Shown here in pieces: positions 36,002 to 44,761 of a stretch of 64,000 nucleotides of DNA. The DNA is from CBDEGU01 sp965238045 (GTDB lineage: Bacteria > Acidobacteriota > Terriglobia > Bryobacterales > UBA6623). Location: NCBI GenBank assembly GCA_965238045.1, contig CBDEGU010000005.1:1-64000 (forward strand). Direction: 5' to 3'. How positions within the stretch are numbered: the stretch's first letter is position 1; each line of letters opens with the position of its first letter. The notes under the pieces were generated by a model. The model did no database searches, was not told where the DNA came from, and was given only the letters and a program-made list of their open reading frames with translations. A program made the translations under genes and the position numbers.

Positions 36002-36612
36002 GCGGCGATACCTCTCCGTGCGCTCATGCGGTCACGTAACGCCGCTAACTCGGCGGGCGTCATCACCTCGATTCTGCCAACCCATTCATCAAGCCTCTGG
36101 CCTTCCGATTCGTCGGCAAGACATTGAAAGCAAAAATCCCACAAATCGTCGCGGCCGGGCTCGTCAATGAACGCGCGTCCGAACCTCTCGGCCGCCAAGG
36201 CGCACTCCCAAATGCTGTTTCGACGGTGCCGCAATTCGCTCAACAGCGCTTCGCGAAACTCCAGAAGCTCGGCTCCCCACGACTCGGATTCCTCGCGTTT
36301 CCGCCCCCATTCGCGCCGCTCAGTGATCGACTGGGACCGATTGTCAAGGTCAACGCTGTAGAATTGCGCCAGCCATTCGAGCGCCGTGCGCTTGTCGCAT
36401 CCCAGAACGCGCTGAACCAACGCCAGCACGCCACCGCCGCCTTGTCCGGCCTTGTGATCGCACCAACAGCTCTTCCCGGGCGAGACTGAGACGCTACGGC
36501 TCTCCGAACCCCTCCACCAAGCCGATCCTCTGCTATTGCGCAGCGGCGGTCCGCCCAAGCCCTGCCATACCTCGACGATGCGGACGCGGTCGAGTACTTC
36601 GCGAGCAGTCAC
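35998..36612 (-). CDS. CHC2-type primase zinc-domain protein
   Basis: 204 residues. The N-terminus follows the CHC2 primase pattern: IVEVWQGLGGPPLRNSRGSA, then SPGKSCWCDHKAGQGGGGVL, ALVQRVLGCDKRTALEWLAQ. The metal-binding Cys/His set is partial, as in many satellite primases. The C-terminal half is helical and unrecognised. Its ATG overlaps the stop of the AlpA-like gene and its stop overlaps the helicase start, forming one coupled unit. Confidence 0.7.
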   Translation of the reverse strand: MTAREVLDRVRIVEVWQGLGGPPLRNSRGSAWWRGSESRSVSVSPGKSCWCDHKAGQGGGGVLALVQRVLGCDKRTALEWLAQFYSVDLDNRSQSITERREWGRKREESESWGAELLEFREALLSELRHRRNSIWECALAAERFGRAFIDEPGRDDLWDFCFQCLADESEGQRLDEWVGRIEVMTPAELAALRDRMSARRGIAA

Positions 36613-36827
36613 GCGCGCGCCGCCGGCAACTCTTCAGTTTGCGACTCAAGCCACTCGCGCACTTTAGTTCGCGAGTAGAGCACAGCCCTGCCTGCGCGGG
36701 TTCGCGGCGGGCCGATGCGGAGTACTGCCCGGCGGTCAAGGGTGCGCGAAGACCTGCCCAACTCCCGAGCAAGCTCATCCCTCGTCAGATACTCACACAA
36801 CGGGGAGTCGATAGAAACAGCAGCCAT
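36609..36827 (-). CDS. AlpA-like excisionase/regulator (helix-turn-helix)
   Basis: 72 residues: LTRDELARELGRSSRTLDRR ... GRAVLYSRTKVREWLESQ, a MerR/AlpA-type winged helix as found in P4-like elements, where AlpA controls integrase and excision. GGAGG lies 5 bases upstream of the ATG. It is first in the coupled AlpA-primase-helicase unit and is preceded by TGGTAAAA repeats that could be its operator. Confidence 0.75.
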   Translation of the reverse strand: MAAVSIDSPLCEYLTRDELARELGRSSRTLDRRAVLRIGPPRTRAGRAVLYSRTKVREWLESQTEELPAARA

Positions 36828-36877
36828 AATGCCTCCAGATCATGTAAATCTAAAGACATTATCCGACGAAAGCGGTT

Positions 36878-36920
36878 TGGTAAAAAGAGTGATTACCTGG
36901 TAAAAGGGGCTTCTACCAAG
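36878..36920 (-). promoter_or_regulatory. Paired TGGTAAAA repeats upstream of the AlpA-like gene
   Basis: TGGTAAAA occurs at 36878-36885 and 36898-36905, 20 bp (two helical turns) apart, with an inverted relative CTACCAAG at 36913-36920. They sit in the 96-bp gap between the coupled hypothetical gene and the AlpA-like gene. Candidate operator sites; protein unknown. Confidence 0.4.
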
Positions 36921-36923
36921 TTT

Positions 36924-37610
36924 CTACGCTGAAGCGATGACTTTTCGTATCGTCTCCACGCTGTAAGCCTTGCCGGACCTCGGGTTGACGGGTTGCAAAC
37001 GACCCTGAACGGTTCTCGCGATTTGGAACACTGTGGATTCTGGTTTTTCCTTGCGTATCTCGCTCGCTGTATGCCGCCAAAGCCGGTCCCGCTCCGCTCG
37101 CTCGCCAGCAGTCCCAAAAGCGATTTGCGCACCCTTCGCGACGGCTCTACCTCTGAGCACCTCTGGCTCAAGTGGCCGCGCCCGGAATGCCTTATGCGCC
37201 GCGATGCCTAGCTGAACGCCATACAGCGTCGAGTTCTCCCATTGCTCAGCGCTGAACGCTTTCTCAACAACATCGCAATAGTAAAGCACCGTTTTCAGAT
37301 CCTCGATTCTCCGAGCTCGCTCCGCCAATTTGGCGTGTTGCCGCCGCTCTGCCTGGTAGCCTTCTCCGACGTACACCCAAACGAACGCCGGGTCTTCGTC
37401 TGATTTCGCGATGCGTGGGCCGTCGAGCCCTACGAGCCGATCGAGTTCCTTCCGTGCTTCTTCGCGATGTGCTTCCAGACTCCCGGTTAGCGTGGCTAGG
37501 CGATTCGACCATTCCATGTACCTGTTGAATTCGTCAGGATCGGTGTCGTCCCTGGTGAACGAAACTCTCTCGTACTCGTACATCCCATCCCTGACGATTC
37601 TTCGCTTCAT
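36924..37610 (-). CDS. Hypothetical protein coupled to the island integrase
   Basis: 228 residues, charged and mostly helical, with a probable coiled coil (LTGSLEAHREEARKELDRLV; RRQHAKLAERARRIEDLKTV). The C-terminus (QGRLQPVNPRSGKAYSVETI RKVI) looks like a DNA-recognition helix. Its ATG overlaps the integrase stop (ATGA), so it is co-translated. I do not recognise the family; a recombination directionality or regulatory role is possible from position only. Confidence 0.6.
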   Translation of the reverse strand: MKRRIVRDGMYEYERVSFTRDDTDPDEFNRYMEWSNRLATLTGSLEAHREEARKELDRLVGLDGPRIAKSDEDPAFVWVYVGEGYQAERRQHAKLAERARRIEDLKTVLYYCDVVEKAFSAEQWENSTLYGVQLGIAAHKAFRARPLEPEVLRGRAVAKGAQIAFGTAGERAERDRLWRHTASEIRKEKPESTVFQIARTVQGRLQPVNPRSGKAYSVETIRKVIASA

Positions 37611-38785
37611 CGGATTTCCACCACCTTAACCGGAGCTTCGCCGGTGATGATTTGTTGGAGCCTGTGGTCCCAACCATCGAGCGCCTTGCGCTTTTCCGAG
37701 TCGTAGCCGTGGCGATCGTAAATCGCGATGACGCCCCGATCGACATGGTTGAGTATCTTCCCGACCACCACCCGGCCAAAACCGAGCGCGGCAATCTGCG
37801 ATGCGACCGTCCTGCGCACGTCATGCGGCCGGAATTTCGCCACGCCGAAGTGGCTGAGATTCGCCTTGACGGCATTCGACACGCCAGCAACGGTTACCGC
37901 GCCCGGCCCGCGCGATGAGGGGCACACGAACCGCCCCCAGCGCGGAGCCTGCCGCAACAACTCGAGCGCGGTATCGGTGAGCGGCACGCGATGCGCGAGT
38001 CCATTCTTGGACCGCTCGGCCGGAATCGACCACATGCGGCCCTCGATATCCACTTCGCCCCACAGCATGCCGCACACTTCGCCGCTCCGCTGCCCGAGCG
38101 CCAGCATGAGCCGCACCGCCAACCTACACTCCGCCGCCATCGCCGCTGTATCCAGGGCGTGCCAGACGCGGTATATCTCGTCTTCGCTCAAGACTCGATC
38201 GCCACGGTTCTCTCGGGCGGGCGCTCTGACTCCCAAACAGGGGTTCGTCGCAAGCAGATCCCGCTCCACCGCCCAACCAAATAGCTTTCTGATGATCCCG
38301 AGTAGCCGATTCCCGGCGATCGGCGTAGCTTTCGCCTTCGCCTCCACGAGTCGAATCACGTCGCGCCGCCGTATGTCGCCAGCCTTCAGGTGTCCCCATG
38401 AAGGCAAAACGTCACGATCGAGGTACAGTTTGTCGGCGTGGCCTGATTTCTTCTTCGCCGCGTGATTCTCCAGGTATTCCGTCGCCACCTCCGCGAAGGC
38501 CGGCTCCTGACGGCGCTGCTGGCTCTTACCTAAGGGGTCCTCACCCTGGTCGATGCGGATGCGCAGTTCTTTCGCTCGTCGCCGCGCGCCCGTCGCCGAC
38601 CACACCGGCCACGCTCCGATGGTGAGCCGACGTTCCCGGCCCTCCACCACGTAATTCAGAACGAACGCCCGCGCTCCCAACCGGGTGACGCGAATCCCGA
38701 AGCCGGGAACCTCGTCGTCGTACGTGATTCGGTTGCCCTTCGCGGGCGGTACCAATTCCTTGATGGTCTTCTCCGTGAGTCTCAT
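37607..38785 (-). CDS. int: P4-type tyrosine integrase of the island
   Basis: 392 residues. The N-terminal DUF4102 arm-binding domain is clear (LTEKTIKELVPPAKGNRITY; GFGIRVTRLGARAFVLNY), then a SAM-like core-binding domain and the catalytic domain. Catalytic residues: R in ALGQRSGEV, HDVRR, LNHVD and Y in AIYDRHGY. ATG at 38785 chosen over a TTG one codon earlier. It lies at the right end of the island next to the gmhA 3' end, where an attachment site would be expected. I could not find a matching direct repeat on the left. Confidence 0.92.
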   Translation of the reverse strand: MRLTEKTIKELVPPAKGNRITYDDEVPGFGIRVTRLGARAFVLNYVVEGRERRLTIGAWPVWSATGARRRAKELRIRIDQGEDPLGKSQQRRQEPAFAEVATEYLENHAAKKKSGHADKLYLDRDVLPSWGHLKAGDIRRRDVIRLVEAKAKATPIAGNRLLGIIRKLFGWAVERDLLATNPCLGVRAPARENRGDRVLSEDEIYRVWHALDTAAMAAECRLAVRLMLALGQRSGEVCGMLWGEVDIEGRMWSIPAERSKNGLAHRVPLTDTALELLRQAPRWGRFVCPSSRGPGAVTVAGVSNAVKANLSHFGVAKFRPHDVRRTVASQIAALGFGRVVVGKILNHVDRGVIAIYDRHGYDSEKRKALDGWDHRLQQIITGEAPVKVVEIR

Positions 38786-38963
38786 CAACTATGCCTCTGC
38801 GATCTTCATCGACTGCCATATGGCGAAGAGACACATGGCATTGTGTCCGACCAGTGTCCGACGAGTTTTGCGTATCGGGTGTACTTTAAGGATACACCAA
38901 TGTCCGGGAATGTCAAGCTAAGCGATTGAGATATTGCGGCTTACGGAGCTAAGTTGTTGATTC

Positions 38964-39527
38964 TCAAAAAGCGGGATCTTGCTCCATGAAGTGGTAGCAG
39001 AGCATGTGGCAGATAATCATGTGGGCGTCTTCGATGCGGCCCATGTGCGGTTCGTCGACGTGAAGCTCTAGATCGACCAGCGAGCGCAGGTCGCCGCCGT
39101 CCCGCCCGCTGAGACCGATCGTCCGGCAGCCAATCTCGCGCGCGTACTCGGCGGCCCGCAACACGTTCGGCGAGCGCCCGCTGCCGCTGATCACGATCAG
39201 CAGGTCGCCTGGCCGGGCGAAGTTCTTGAGCTGTTCAACGAACACCGAGTCATAGCCTACGTCGTTCGCATAGGCGGTCAGCGTCGGAATCTGCTCGCTC
39301 AGCGCCATGATGCGAAAACGCCGGTCTCGTCCGTAGCTGGCGCCCTTGACCATGTCGCAGGCGAAGTGATTCGCGGTGGCGGCGCTGCCGCCGTTGCCGC
39401 AAACAAAAATCTGTTTGTCTTGGCTGCGCGCCTGCTCGAGCATCGTGATGGCCTCGCCGACCTTGGCCAGTTCGACGGTCTCGATGGCGGAAAGTAGTTT
39501 CTGCTTGTATTGCTCGGGAAAGCTCAT
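38964..39527 (-). CDS. gmhA: Phosphoheptose isomerase (SIS domain)
   Basis: Converts sedoheptulose 7-phosphate to D-glycero-D-manno-heptose 7-phosphate for LPS core or S-layer heptose. 187 residues with the SIS phosphosugar loop CGNGGSAATANHFACDM and a second SGSGRSPNVLRA; the ARPGDLLIVIS strand and the HMIICHMLCYHF helix fit GmhA. It is last in a minus-strand operon after the heptose kinase gene (2-base gap). The island integrase lies just beyond its 3' end. Confidence 0.88.
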   Translation of the reverse strand: MSFPEQYKQKLLSAIETVELAKVGEAITMLEQARSQDKQIFVCGNGGSAATANHFACDMVKGASYGRDRRFRIMALSEQIPTLTAYANDVGYDSVFVEQLKNFARPGDLLIVISGSGRSPNVLRAAEYAREIGCRTIGLSGRDGGDLRSLVDLELHVDEPHMGRIEDAHMIICHMLCYHFMEQDPAF

Positions 39528-39529
39528 CG

Positions 39530-40555
39530 TCAGGAACGGGAGCGCGCCGGCCTGCCCAGGGCGCTTCCGTTCTCAAGAGATTTTGCCCGGCGGATTACCT
39601 CGCTCGGCGAGGCCGTGCCGGTGCCTTCCTTGCCGATCGTGAGACTGGAGACCAAAGAGCCGAAGCGGGCGGACGCCTCCAGATCGCCGGTCACGCGAAG
39701 CGCCAGCGCCAGGCCGGCGGCGAAACTATCGCCGGCGCCACAACTGTCAACGACTCGCTGGGACTTCACCGCGGGAATCACCTTCCGGCCGCTGTCACTG
39801 ACAATCCAGGACCCGCGTCCTCCGCGAGTGATGATCAGCGGTTCGGCGCCGATCGTCTCGCGAAGACGCGCATAATCGATCTCGCCGAACAGCTTCTTGC
39901 AAGCCGCGTCGGCTTCTTGGCGATTGGCCTTCGATAGCGTGTTGCGAAAGCGGCCGATGCGGTTGCGGGAGTCGGCGAGGACAACTTTCTCGGGATGCCT
40001 CTCGGCGACATCGGCGATCACCTCGCGAAAAGCGTCCGAAATGACGTCGCCCTGATCTGTTTCCGCCTGATCGGAGACGATGATGATGTCGAATCGCTGA
40101 TAGACGGAGTGAAAATTTACAATCAACTGATCTTCGACGTTCCCTGGCAGGGGCTGATTGTTGATGAAGTCGACGCGGGGCCGGTCTTCTTTCCCCGTCT
40201 TGTTGTTGATCAGCTTGGTGTAAGTAAAGGTCTGCAAATGGGGCGAGGCGACGAGCATGCGATAGTCGATATTCCGCTCGCCCAGGGCGCGCTCGAGCTC
40301 GAAGCCGCTGCCATCCTGCCCGATCGCGCCCAGCACGGCTACCTGGCCGGTGCGCAGCGCCGCCAGGTTGTTCGCGACGGTCCCGCCCGCGGCGGGCGTG
40401 ACGCGGGTCTTGACAACGCCGAGACGCGGAATTCTGGTTTCGCGCGAAGGGTCCGATTCCGCGGGGTCGTAGTGGCACCAACGGTCCAGGCAGATGTCGC
40501 CGACGACGAGCGCCCGGCAGGTTCGGAACTTCTTGAACAGGGTGGCGGGTTTCAT
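39530..40555 (-). CDS. Heptose 7-phosphate kinase-like (PfkB/ribokinase family, HldA type)
   Basis: 341 residues from the ATG at 40555, which overlaps the upstream gene's stop. The PfkB fold is clear: VVGDICLDRWCHY at the start, GGTVANNLAAL, and the signature DSCGAGDSFAAGLALAL with the catalytic Asp near the end. Position beside gmhA suggests D-beta-heptose 7-phosphate kinase, the first half of HldE; no nucleotidyltransferase domain is attached, so the second step must be encoded elsewhere. The longer frame to 40948 only runs over the upstream gene. Confidence 0.8.
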   Translation of the reverse strand: MKPATLFKKFRTCRALVVGDICLDRWCHYDPAESDPSRETRIPRLGVVKTRVTPAAGGTVANNLAALRTGQVAVLGAIGQDGSGFELERALGERNIDYRMLVASPHLQTFTYTKLINNKTGKEDRPRVDFINNQPLPGNVEDQLIVNFHSVYQRFDIIIVSDQAETDQGDVISDAFREVIADVAERHPEKVVLADSRNRIGRFRNTLSKANRQEADAACKKLFGEIDYARLRETIGAEPLIITRGGRGSWIVSDSGRKVIPAVKSQRVVDSCGAGDSFAAGLALALRVTGDLEASARFGSLVSSLTIGKEGTGTASPSEVIRRAKSLENGSALGRPARSRS

Positions 40556-41526
40556 GAGAGCTGCTCCCCTATTATTGCTCGCCGTAAGGCCGGGAACGCA
40601 ACACGATGATCGCCACACAGATAGAAACTCTCGCCGCCGTCGGCGACCGTCCGCACGAGAATCGTCTTCTGCGGCCGGAAGTAATACCCGGGGTCGGTCT
40701 TGGGCAGTTCCTTCTGATAGTCGCCGGCAATGGGCACGAGGTCGAACACAGCCGTGGCGAAATGGCGGATCTCGCGACCCTCCTGGCGCGCTACGTTGCG
40801 GACCATGGCGAGGGCTTTGAGGTAAACTTCGGGACCCATGATGGCGGACCCGAAGCTCAGCATCACGCCACCTTCGAGCGCCCCGACCGATTGGACAAAA
40901 ATCAAGAAGTCCTGATAGCTGGCCGCGCCCAAGGCCGCGCCGTCGCAATTGGGATGCTGGTGGATGATGTCGTAACCGATACCCACGTGAACGGTCATGG
41001 GAATGGAAAGTTCGTAGGCGGCGGCGAAAATACTGACGTCCTTGTGCGGATAGTCGCTCTCAAGAATGCGCCGACCGACATTTTCCCCAAATCCGAGCCC
41101 GGCGGCGGCGGCCTCGCGAGCCCAGTCGTTGATCAAGCCGGTTTCGGTCCACAGGCCGAATTCGCCCGTCCGGATATAGCGGGCCACGCTTTCGGTCGTC
41201 GAGCCGGTTCGCGCGAGCTCGTAGTCGTGAATGGCACAGGCGCCGTTGACGGCGACATGGCTGAACCAGCCGCGCCGAAGCAGGTCGATGACATGACGCG
41301 AAACGCCCATCTTGATCATGTGAGCGCCCATCATAAGAATGCGCGCCGCGCCCCGATCGCGCGCCTCGCGCAGGCGCGCGGCCACGACAGGCAGGTGGGG
41401 GTGATCGAATGGGGCCGCTGGTTCGTCGAGCGTGAGAACGTAATCCAGACTCATGTCGTGCTGGCGTTCGGCGAGAGGGCGCAGGATGAGGCGATCACGG
41501 TCAAATGAGGGATATTTCGATTTCAT
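40552..41526 (-). CDS. Conserved protein of unknown function beside heptose genes
   Basis: 324 residues. It begins with a family-like N-terminus (YPSFDRDRLILRPLAERQHD) and has a Rossmann-like pattern (AARILMMGAHMIKMGVSRHV; SHVAVNGACAIHDYELA) and a conserved end block (MTVHVGIGYDIIHQHPNCDG; GVMLSFGSAIMGPEVYLKAL). Relatives are sometimes labelled deoxyhypusine synthase-like; I cannot confirm this and bacteria of this kind have no known hypusine. The stop overlaps the kinase ATG. Probably works in sugar-phosphate or heptose metabolism, judged from context only. Confidence 0.65.
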   Translation of the reverse strand: MKSKYPSFDRDRLILRPLAERQHDMSLDYVLTLDEPAAPFDHPHLPVVAARLREARDRGAARILMMGAHMIKMGVSRHVIDLLRRGWFSHVAVNGACAIHDYELARTGSTTESVARYIRTGEFGLWTETGLINDWAREAAAAGLGFGENVGRRILESDYPHKDVSIFAAAYELSIPMTVHVGIGYDIIHQHPNCDGAALGAASYQDFLIFVQSVGALEGGVMLSFGSAIMGPEVYLKALAMVRNVARQEGREIRHFATAVFDLVPIAGDYQKELPKTDPGYYFRPQKTILVRTVADGGESFYLCGDHRVAFPALRRAIIGEQLS

Positions 41527-41805
41527 GGCAAGACGGTTTTACGAAAGGCGAAACGGCGGGGGACACCAACAACGAGGAACCCCAAGCACCGGACGAAACA
41601 CCGCGCGGGGCACTGCAAACCCGAGCACCGCGAGCACTCCAGATCCCAGCGGCTCATTCTAGAATAGCCATTCGGCGCCGCCGCATGGCGGCGCTGCTTC
41701 GCCGGGCCGGGCCGGCCGCGTAATGGCATCGCGGGCTTCATCGCGGGTTGGACAGGGTAAAATAGCGGAGGCCACGACTGCGTGGGGCCGGGGCCGGCTG
41801 ATCCG

Positions 41806-44181
41806 ATGAAATCGATCATTCAGACGATCACGAACGCGGTGGATGGGAGAGAGTTGCGCGAGGGCGAAGGACTGCCGCGGCGCGGGTTTCTGGCAAGCTT
41901 GTTTGCCGCCGCATCTTATTCTGTTCTCGGGGGGAACGCTCGAGCCGCCCCGGCGGCCGGAACCCGGGTGCGGATCAGCACGCCGGGCGAGGGCGAGGAT
42001 CTCTTCGGCTATATCGGGCGCCTGAAAGGCGGTTTCGATCGTGCGCTGTACCGCCAAGTTCTCGGCGCGGCGAATGAATACAAGGAGGGCGACGAGGCGA
42101 TCGGCGTGGCCGCCGCCGATGGGCCGTCACGGCGGAAGGCCCGCGCCCTGCTGGCCAATACGCGTATCAGCGATTTGATGGAGCGGCGAGTCTTTGAGGA
42201 TTCGCTCTCGGCTTATGTTGACGAGGCCGTGGACGGGGAAGCGGCCGCGAGGGTCGCCGGCTGGACGGTTGGCGAGTTGAAGAAATTCCTGCTTGAAAAA
42301 GATGAAAACACGATTAAGCCCTTGATGGGCGGGCTCTCGAGCGACATCATCGCTTGCGTCGTGAAGCTGATGAGCAACCGGGAGCTGATCACGGTGGGGG
42401 CGAAGGTATTCAATCCTTTGCCCGGCTCGCGGATCGGCGCGCGGGGTTACATGGGCGCGAGGATTCAGCCCAATTCGCCGACCGATAATGTGGAAGACAT
42501 TCGCTGGCAGGTGTTTAACGGCTGGGCGTTTGGAGTGGGCGACGCGCTGCTGGGAACGAATCCGGTGTCGAGCGAGACGGCTCCGGTGACGGCGATAGAG
42601 AAGGAACTGGGCGACATCCTGGAGACATTTGGCCTCAAGGACACGATGCCGCATTGCGTGCTCGCCCATGTAGACGTGCAGGCCGAAGTCGAGAAGCAGA
42701 CGCCGGGCTCGACCGCCCTCTGGTTTCAGAGTCTGGCCGGAGTCAGCGACGCCAATACAACGTTCGATATCTCGGTCGAGAAGATGCGCGAGCACGCCAG
42801 CGGACGCGGCGGAAAGTACGGTTTCTACTTCGAGACCGGGCAGGGCGCCGACGCCGCCAACGGACACGGCAAGGGCTTCGACATGGTGATCCACGAAGCC
42901 AGAAAGTACGGCTTCGCGCGAGCCCTCAAGCGCGAGGTCGGCGAGGCGCAGCGCCGGGCCGGGCGCGAGGCTGGGCACGAGATTGGGCCTTGGGTGCATG
43001 TCAACGACGTGGCCGGATTCATCGGGCCCGAGATCTTCCGCACGCGCGAGCAGCTCGTGCGCTGCTGTCTCGAAGACACGGTGATGGGCAAGCTGCACGG
43101 GCTGTGCATCGGGCTCGATATCTGTTCGACGCTGCACATGGAGGTGGATCTGGATGACCTGGATTGGTGTATCGATCAAGTCATGCCGGCCAATCCCGCC
43201 TATCTGATGGCGTTGCCAACCAAGAATGATCCCATGCTCAGCTATCTAACGACTGGCTTTCACGATCATGTCCGTGTGCGGGAGAAATTTGGTTACAAGG
43301 TCAGCGATCCGATGCGGCGGTTTTTCGAGGAGTTGGGAGTGCTCGGCGCGGATGGAGAGCCGGGGGAGCATTTTGGACAGCCGGCTTGGGTGTATTTGCA
43401 GTACTTGCGCCGGAGAGGCGACGAGCGCAACGAAAGGGACATTCTCAGCGAGGCGGGCGAGCGAATCCGTGAGGTGCGGGCTCGGGGCGTCTTCATCACG
43501 GAAGGACACGGCGAGAATGCCTGGGATCTAGACCCGCGGACCGGCGAGCGGGTGCGCCAGCTTTACCGTGATTCGAAGAAGAGCATCTGGGCCGAGTTGC
43601 CGGCGGACTTCCGCGACAGGTTCGACCACGCCGTGCCGCTGAGAACGCACGCCAGAGACCGGCAAGACTACATCCTGCACCCGCCCCGGGGCGAGAAACT
43701 CGACCGGGCGTCGGTCGCGGCCCTGCGACGGCTAGGCGGCACGCAGGCGGGCCGATACGATGTGCAAGTGGTGATCTCCGACGGCCTCAATGTGTATTCG
43801 CTGACCGATGAGGGGCATCTAGAGGCCTACCTCGCCAGCTTGCACGCCGGGCTTGCCGAGGCCGGCCGCGGGGTCGCCCCCGAGATGATCGTGGTCAGCG
43901 GCGGCAGGGTGCGGGCGGGCTATCGCATCGGCGAGATGCTCTATGGATCGCTGGGAGAGCGGGGATCGAATCGGGCCGTCTTGCACGTGATCGGCGAGAG
44001 GCCCGGATCGGGCCATCACGCATTCTCGGTCTACATCACCGCGCTGCCCGTGCGCGGATGGGCCGAAACCGGGCGGACCGACCACAATGTGACCAAGGTC
44101 GTTTCCGGCATCGCCGACACGGCGCTCGATCCGGTCCGGGCCGCGGCGAATACGGTGAGAATTCTGGCCGAGGCCCGCTAG
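41806..44181 (+). CDS. Fused EutB-EutC ethanolamine ammonia-lyase with a twin-arginine leader
   Basis: Adenosylcobalamin-dependent enzyme splitting ethanolamine to acetaldehyde and ammonia; normally two subunits. Here residues about 55-560 match EutB (FGYIGRLKGGFDRALYRQVL; VFNGWAFGVGDALLGTNPV; YFETGQGADAANGHGKGFDM; GFIGPEIF; MGKLHGLCIGLDICSTLHME) and about 585-791 match EutC (DYILHPPRGEKLDRASVAAL; VQVVISDGLNVYSLTDEG; LHVIGERPGSGHHAFSVYIT). The N-terminus has PRRGFLASLFAAASYSVLGG with AxA after it, a Tat-type signal that EutB normally lacks. ATG 41806 chosen; an upstream ATG at 41782 adds eight residues. No eut operon, reactivase or microcompartment genes are nearby. Confidence 0.88.
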   Translation: MKSIIQTITNAVDGRELREGEGLPRRGFLASLFAAASYSVLGGNARAAPAAGTRVRISTPGEGEDLFGYIGRLKGGFDRALYRQVLGAANEYKEGDEAIGVAAADGPSRRKARALLANTRISDLMERRVFEDSLSAYVDEAVDGEAAARVAGWTVGELKKFLLEKDENTIKPLMGGLSSDIIACVVKLMSNRELITVGAKVFNPLPGSRIGARGYMGARIQPNSPTDNVEDIRWQVFNGWAFGVGDALLGTNPVSSETAPVTAIEKELGDILETFGLKDTMPHCVLAHVDVQAEVEKQTPGSTALWFQSLAGVSDANTTFDISVEKMREHASGRGGKYGFYFETGQGADAANGHGKGFDMVIHEARKYGFARALKREVGEAQRRAGREAGHEIGPWVHVNDVAGFIGPEIFRTREQLVRCCLEDTVMGKLHGLCIGLDICSTLHMEVDLDDLDWCIDQVMPANPAYLMALPTKNDPMLSYLTTGFHDHVRVREKFGYKVSDPMRRFFEELGVLGADGEPGEHFGQPAWVYLQYLRRRGDERNERDILSEAGERIREVRARGVFITEGHGENAWDLDPRTGERVRQLYRDSKKSIWAELPADFRDRFDHAVPLRTHARDRQDYILHPPRGEKLDRASVAALRRLGGTQAGRYDVQVVISDGLNVYSLTDEGHLEAYLASLHAGLAEAGRGVAPEMIVVSGGRVRAGYRIGEMLYGSLGERGSNRAVLHVIGERPGSGHHAFSVYITALPVRGWAETGRTDHNVTKVVSGIADTALDPVRAAANTVRILAEAR

Positions 44182-44203
44182 CGGCGAGCGGGCTGGCAGC
44201 GAC

Positions 44204-44704
44204 GTGAAACCCGTCACAGAGAGTGATTCGGTTGCGGACGCGCTGGAGCGGGTGGCCGCAAAGAGTCTCCCGCACGCGACCTTGCGGCGCGGTCCGAACG
44301 TGGTGATGATCCTCGCCTGGGGCGGGGCCGCTTTCGTGTTTTCGTCGCTTTGTGATTCCCGGCCGATGCTGCTGATGGGCATCGCGGCGGCGCTGGGCGC
44401 CGCCGGCGGGTGGATGCAATTGCTTGGCTTTCGGCAAAACCATGAGGCGATTACAGCCGCGCAGTCCGCGAGCGAGGTGCGTGCGCGGCTGCGGGAAACC
44501 CGCTGGGGGAAGCGGTATTCGTATTTTCTTCCCTTCGGCGGAGGCCTGCTGGTGGTGCTTTCGTTTGCGCTTTCAGCGAACCCGGCGCTGGCCTTCCCGG
44601 CGGCCTATTTCAGCATGATGTTTACTCGCGAACTAGTGACGTTCCGGGCGACCTGGGAACTCGGCGCGCTGGTTCCGGCAGGTGAGCCGCGGCGGGAATC
44701 GTGA
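44204..44704 (+). CDS. Small integral membrane protein of unknown function
   Basis: 166 residues from a GTG 22 bases after the EutBC stop. Three or four membrane segments (VVMILAWGGAAFVFSSLC; PMLLMGIAAALGAAGGWMQL; YFLPFGGGLLVVLSFALSAN; LAFPAAYFSMMF). No family recognised. The spacing suggests co-transcription with the ethanolamine lyase gene, so a role in its substrate supply is possible but unproven. Confidence 0.55.
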   Translation: MKPVTESDSVADALERVAAKSLPHATLRRGPNVVMILAWGGAAFVFSSLCDSRPMLLMGIAAALGAAGGWMQLLGFRQNHEAITAAQSASEVRARLRETRWGKRYSYFLPFGGGLLVVLSFALSANPALAFPAAYFSMMFTRELVTFRATWELGALVPAGEPRRES

Positions 44705-44716
44705 GTTCGTGATCGA

Positions 44717-44761
44717 GGGGACATTTCTACTGGGCTACCGAGGGGGACATTTCTATTGGGC
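44717..44761 (+). repeat. Direct repeat GGGGACATTTCTAYTGGGC, 26-bp period
   Basis: Two 19-bp units (44717-44735 and 44743-44761) differ at one base. Repeated GGGGACATTTCTA blocks resemble the multiple end repeats of IS21-type elements, so this may be a leftover IS end. The stretch 44705-44991 holds no gene. Confidence 0.45.

Noticed and set aside
38786..38963. Attachment site of the satellite integrase at the gmhA 3' end
   Set aside because: I looked for a repeat of this stretch around 22.4-23.0 kb and 33.3-34.4 kb and found none; no tRNA gene is present either.
40552..41526. Naming the gene deoxyhypusine synthase
   Set aside because: Only a vague likeness from memory and no matching pathway; left as unknown function.
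44717..44761. GGGGACATTTCTA repeats as an integration site
   Set aside because: No integrase nearby and a 26-bp period fits leftover IS ends better.
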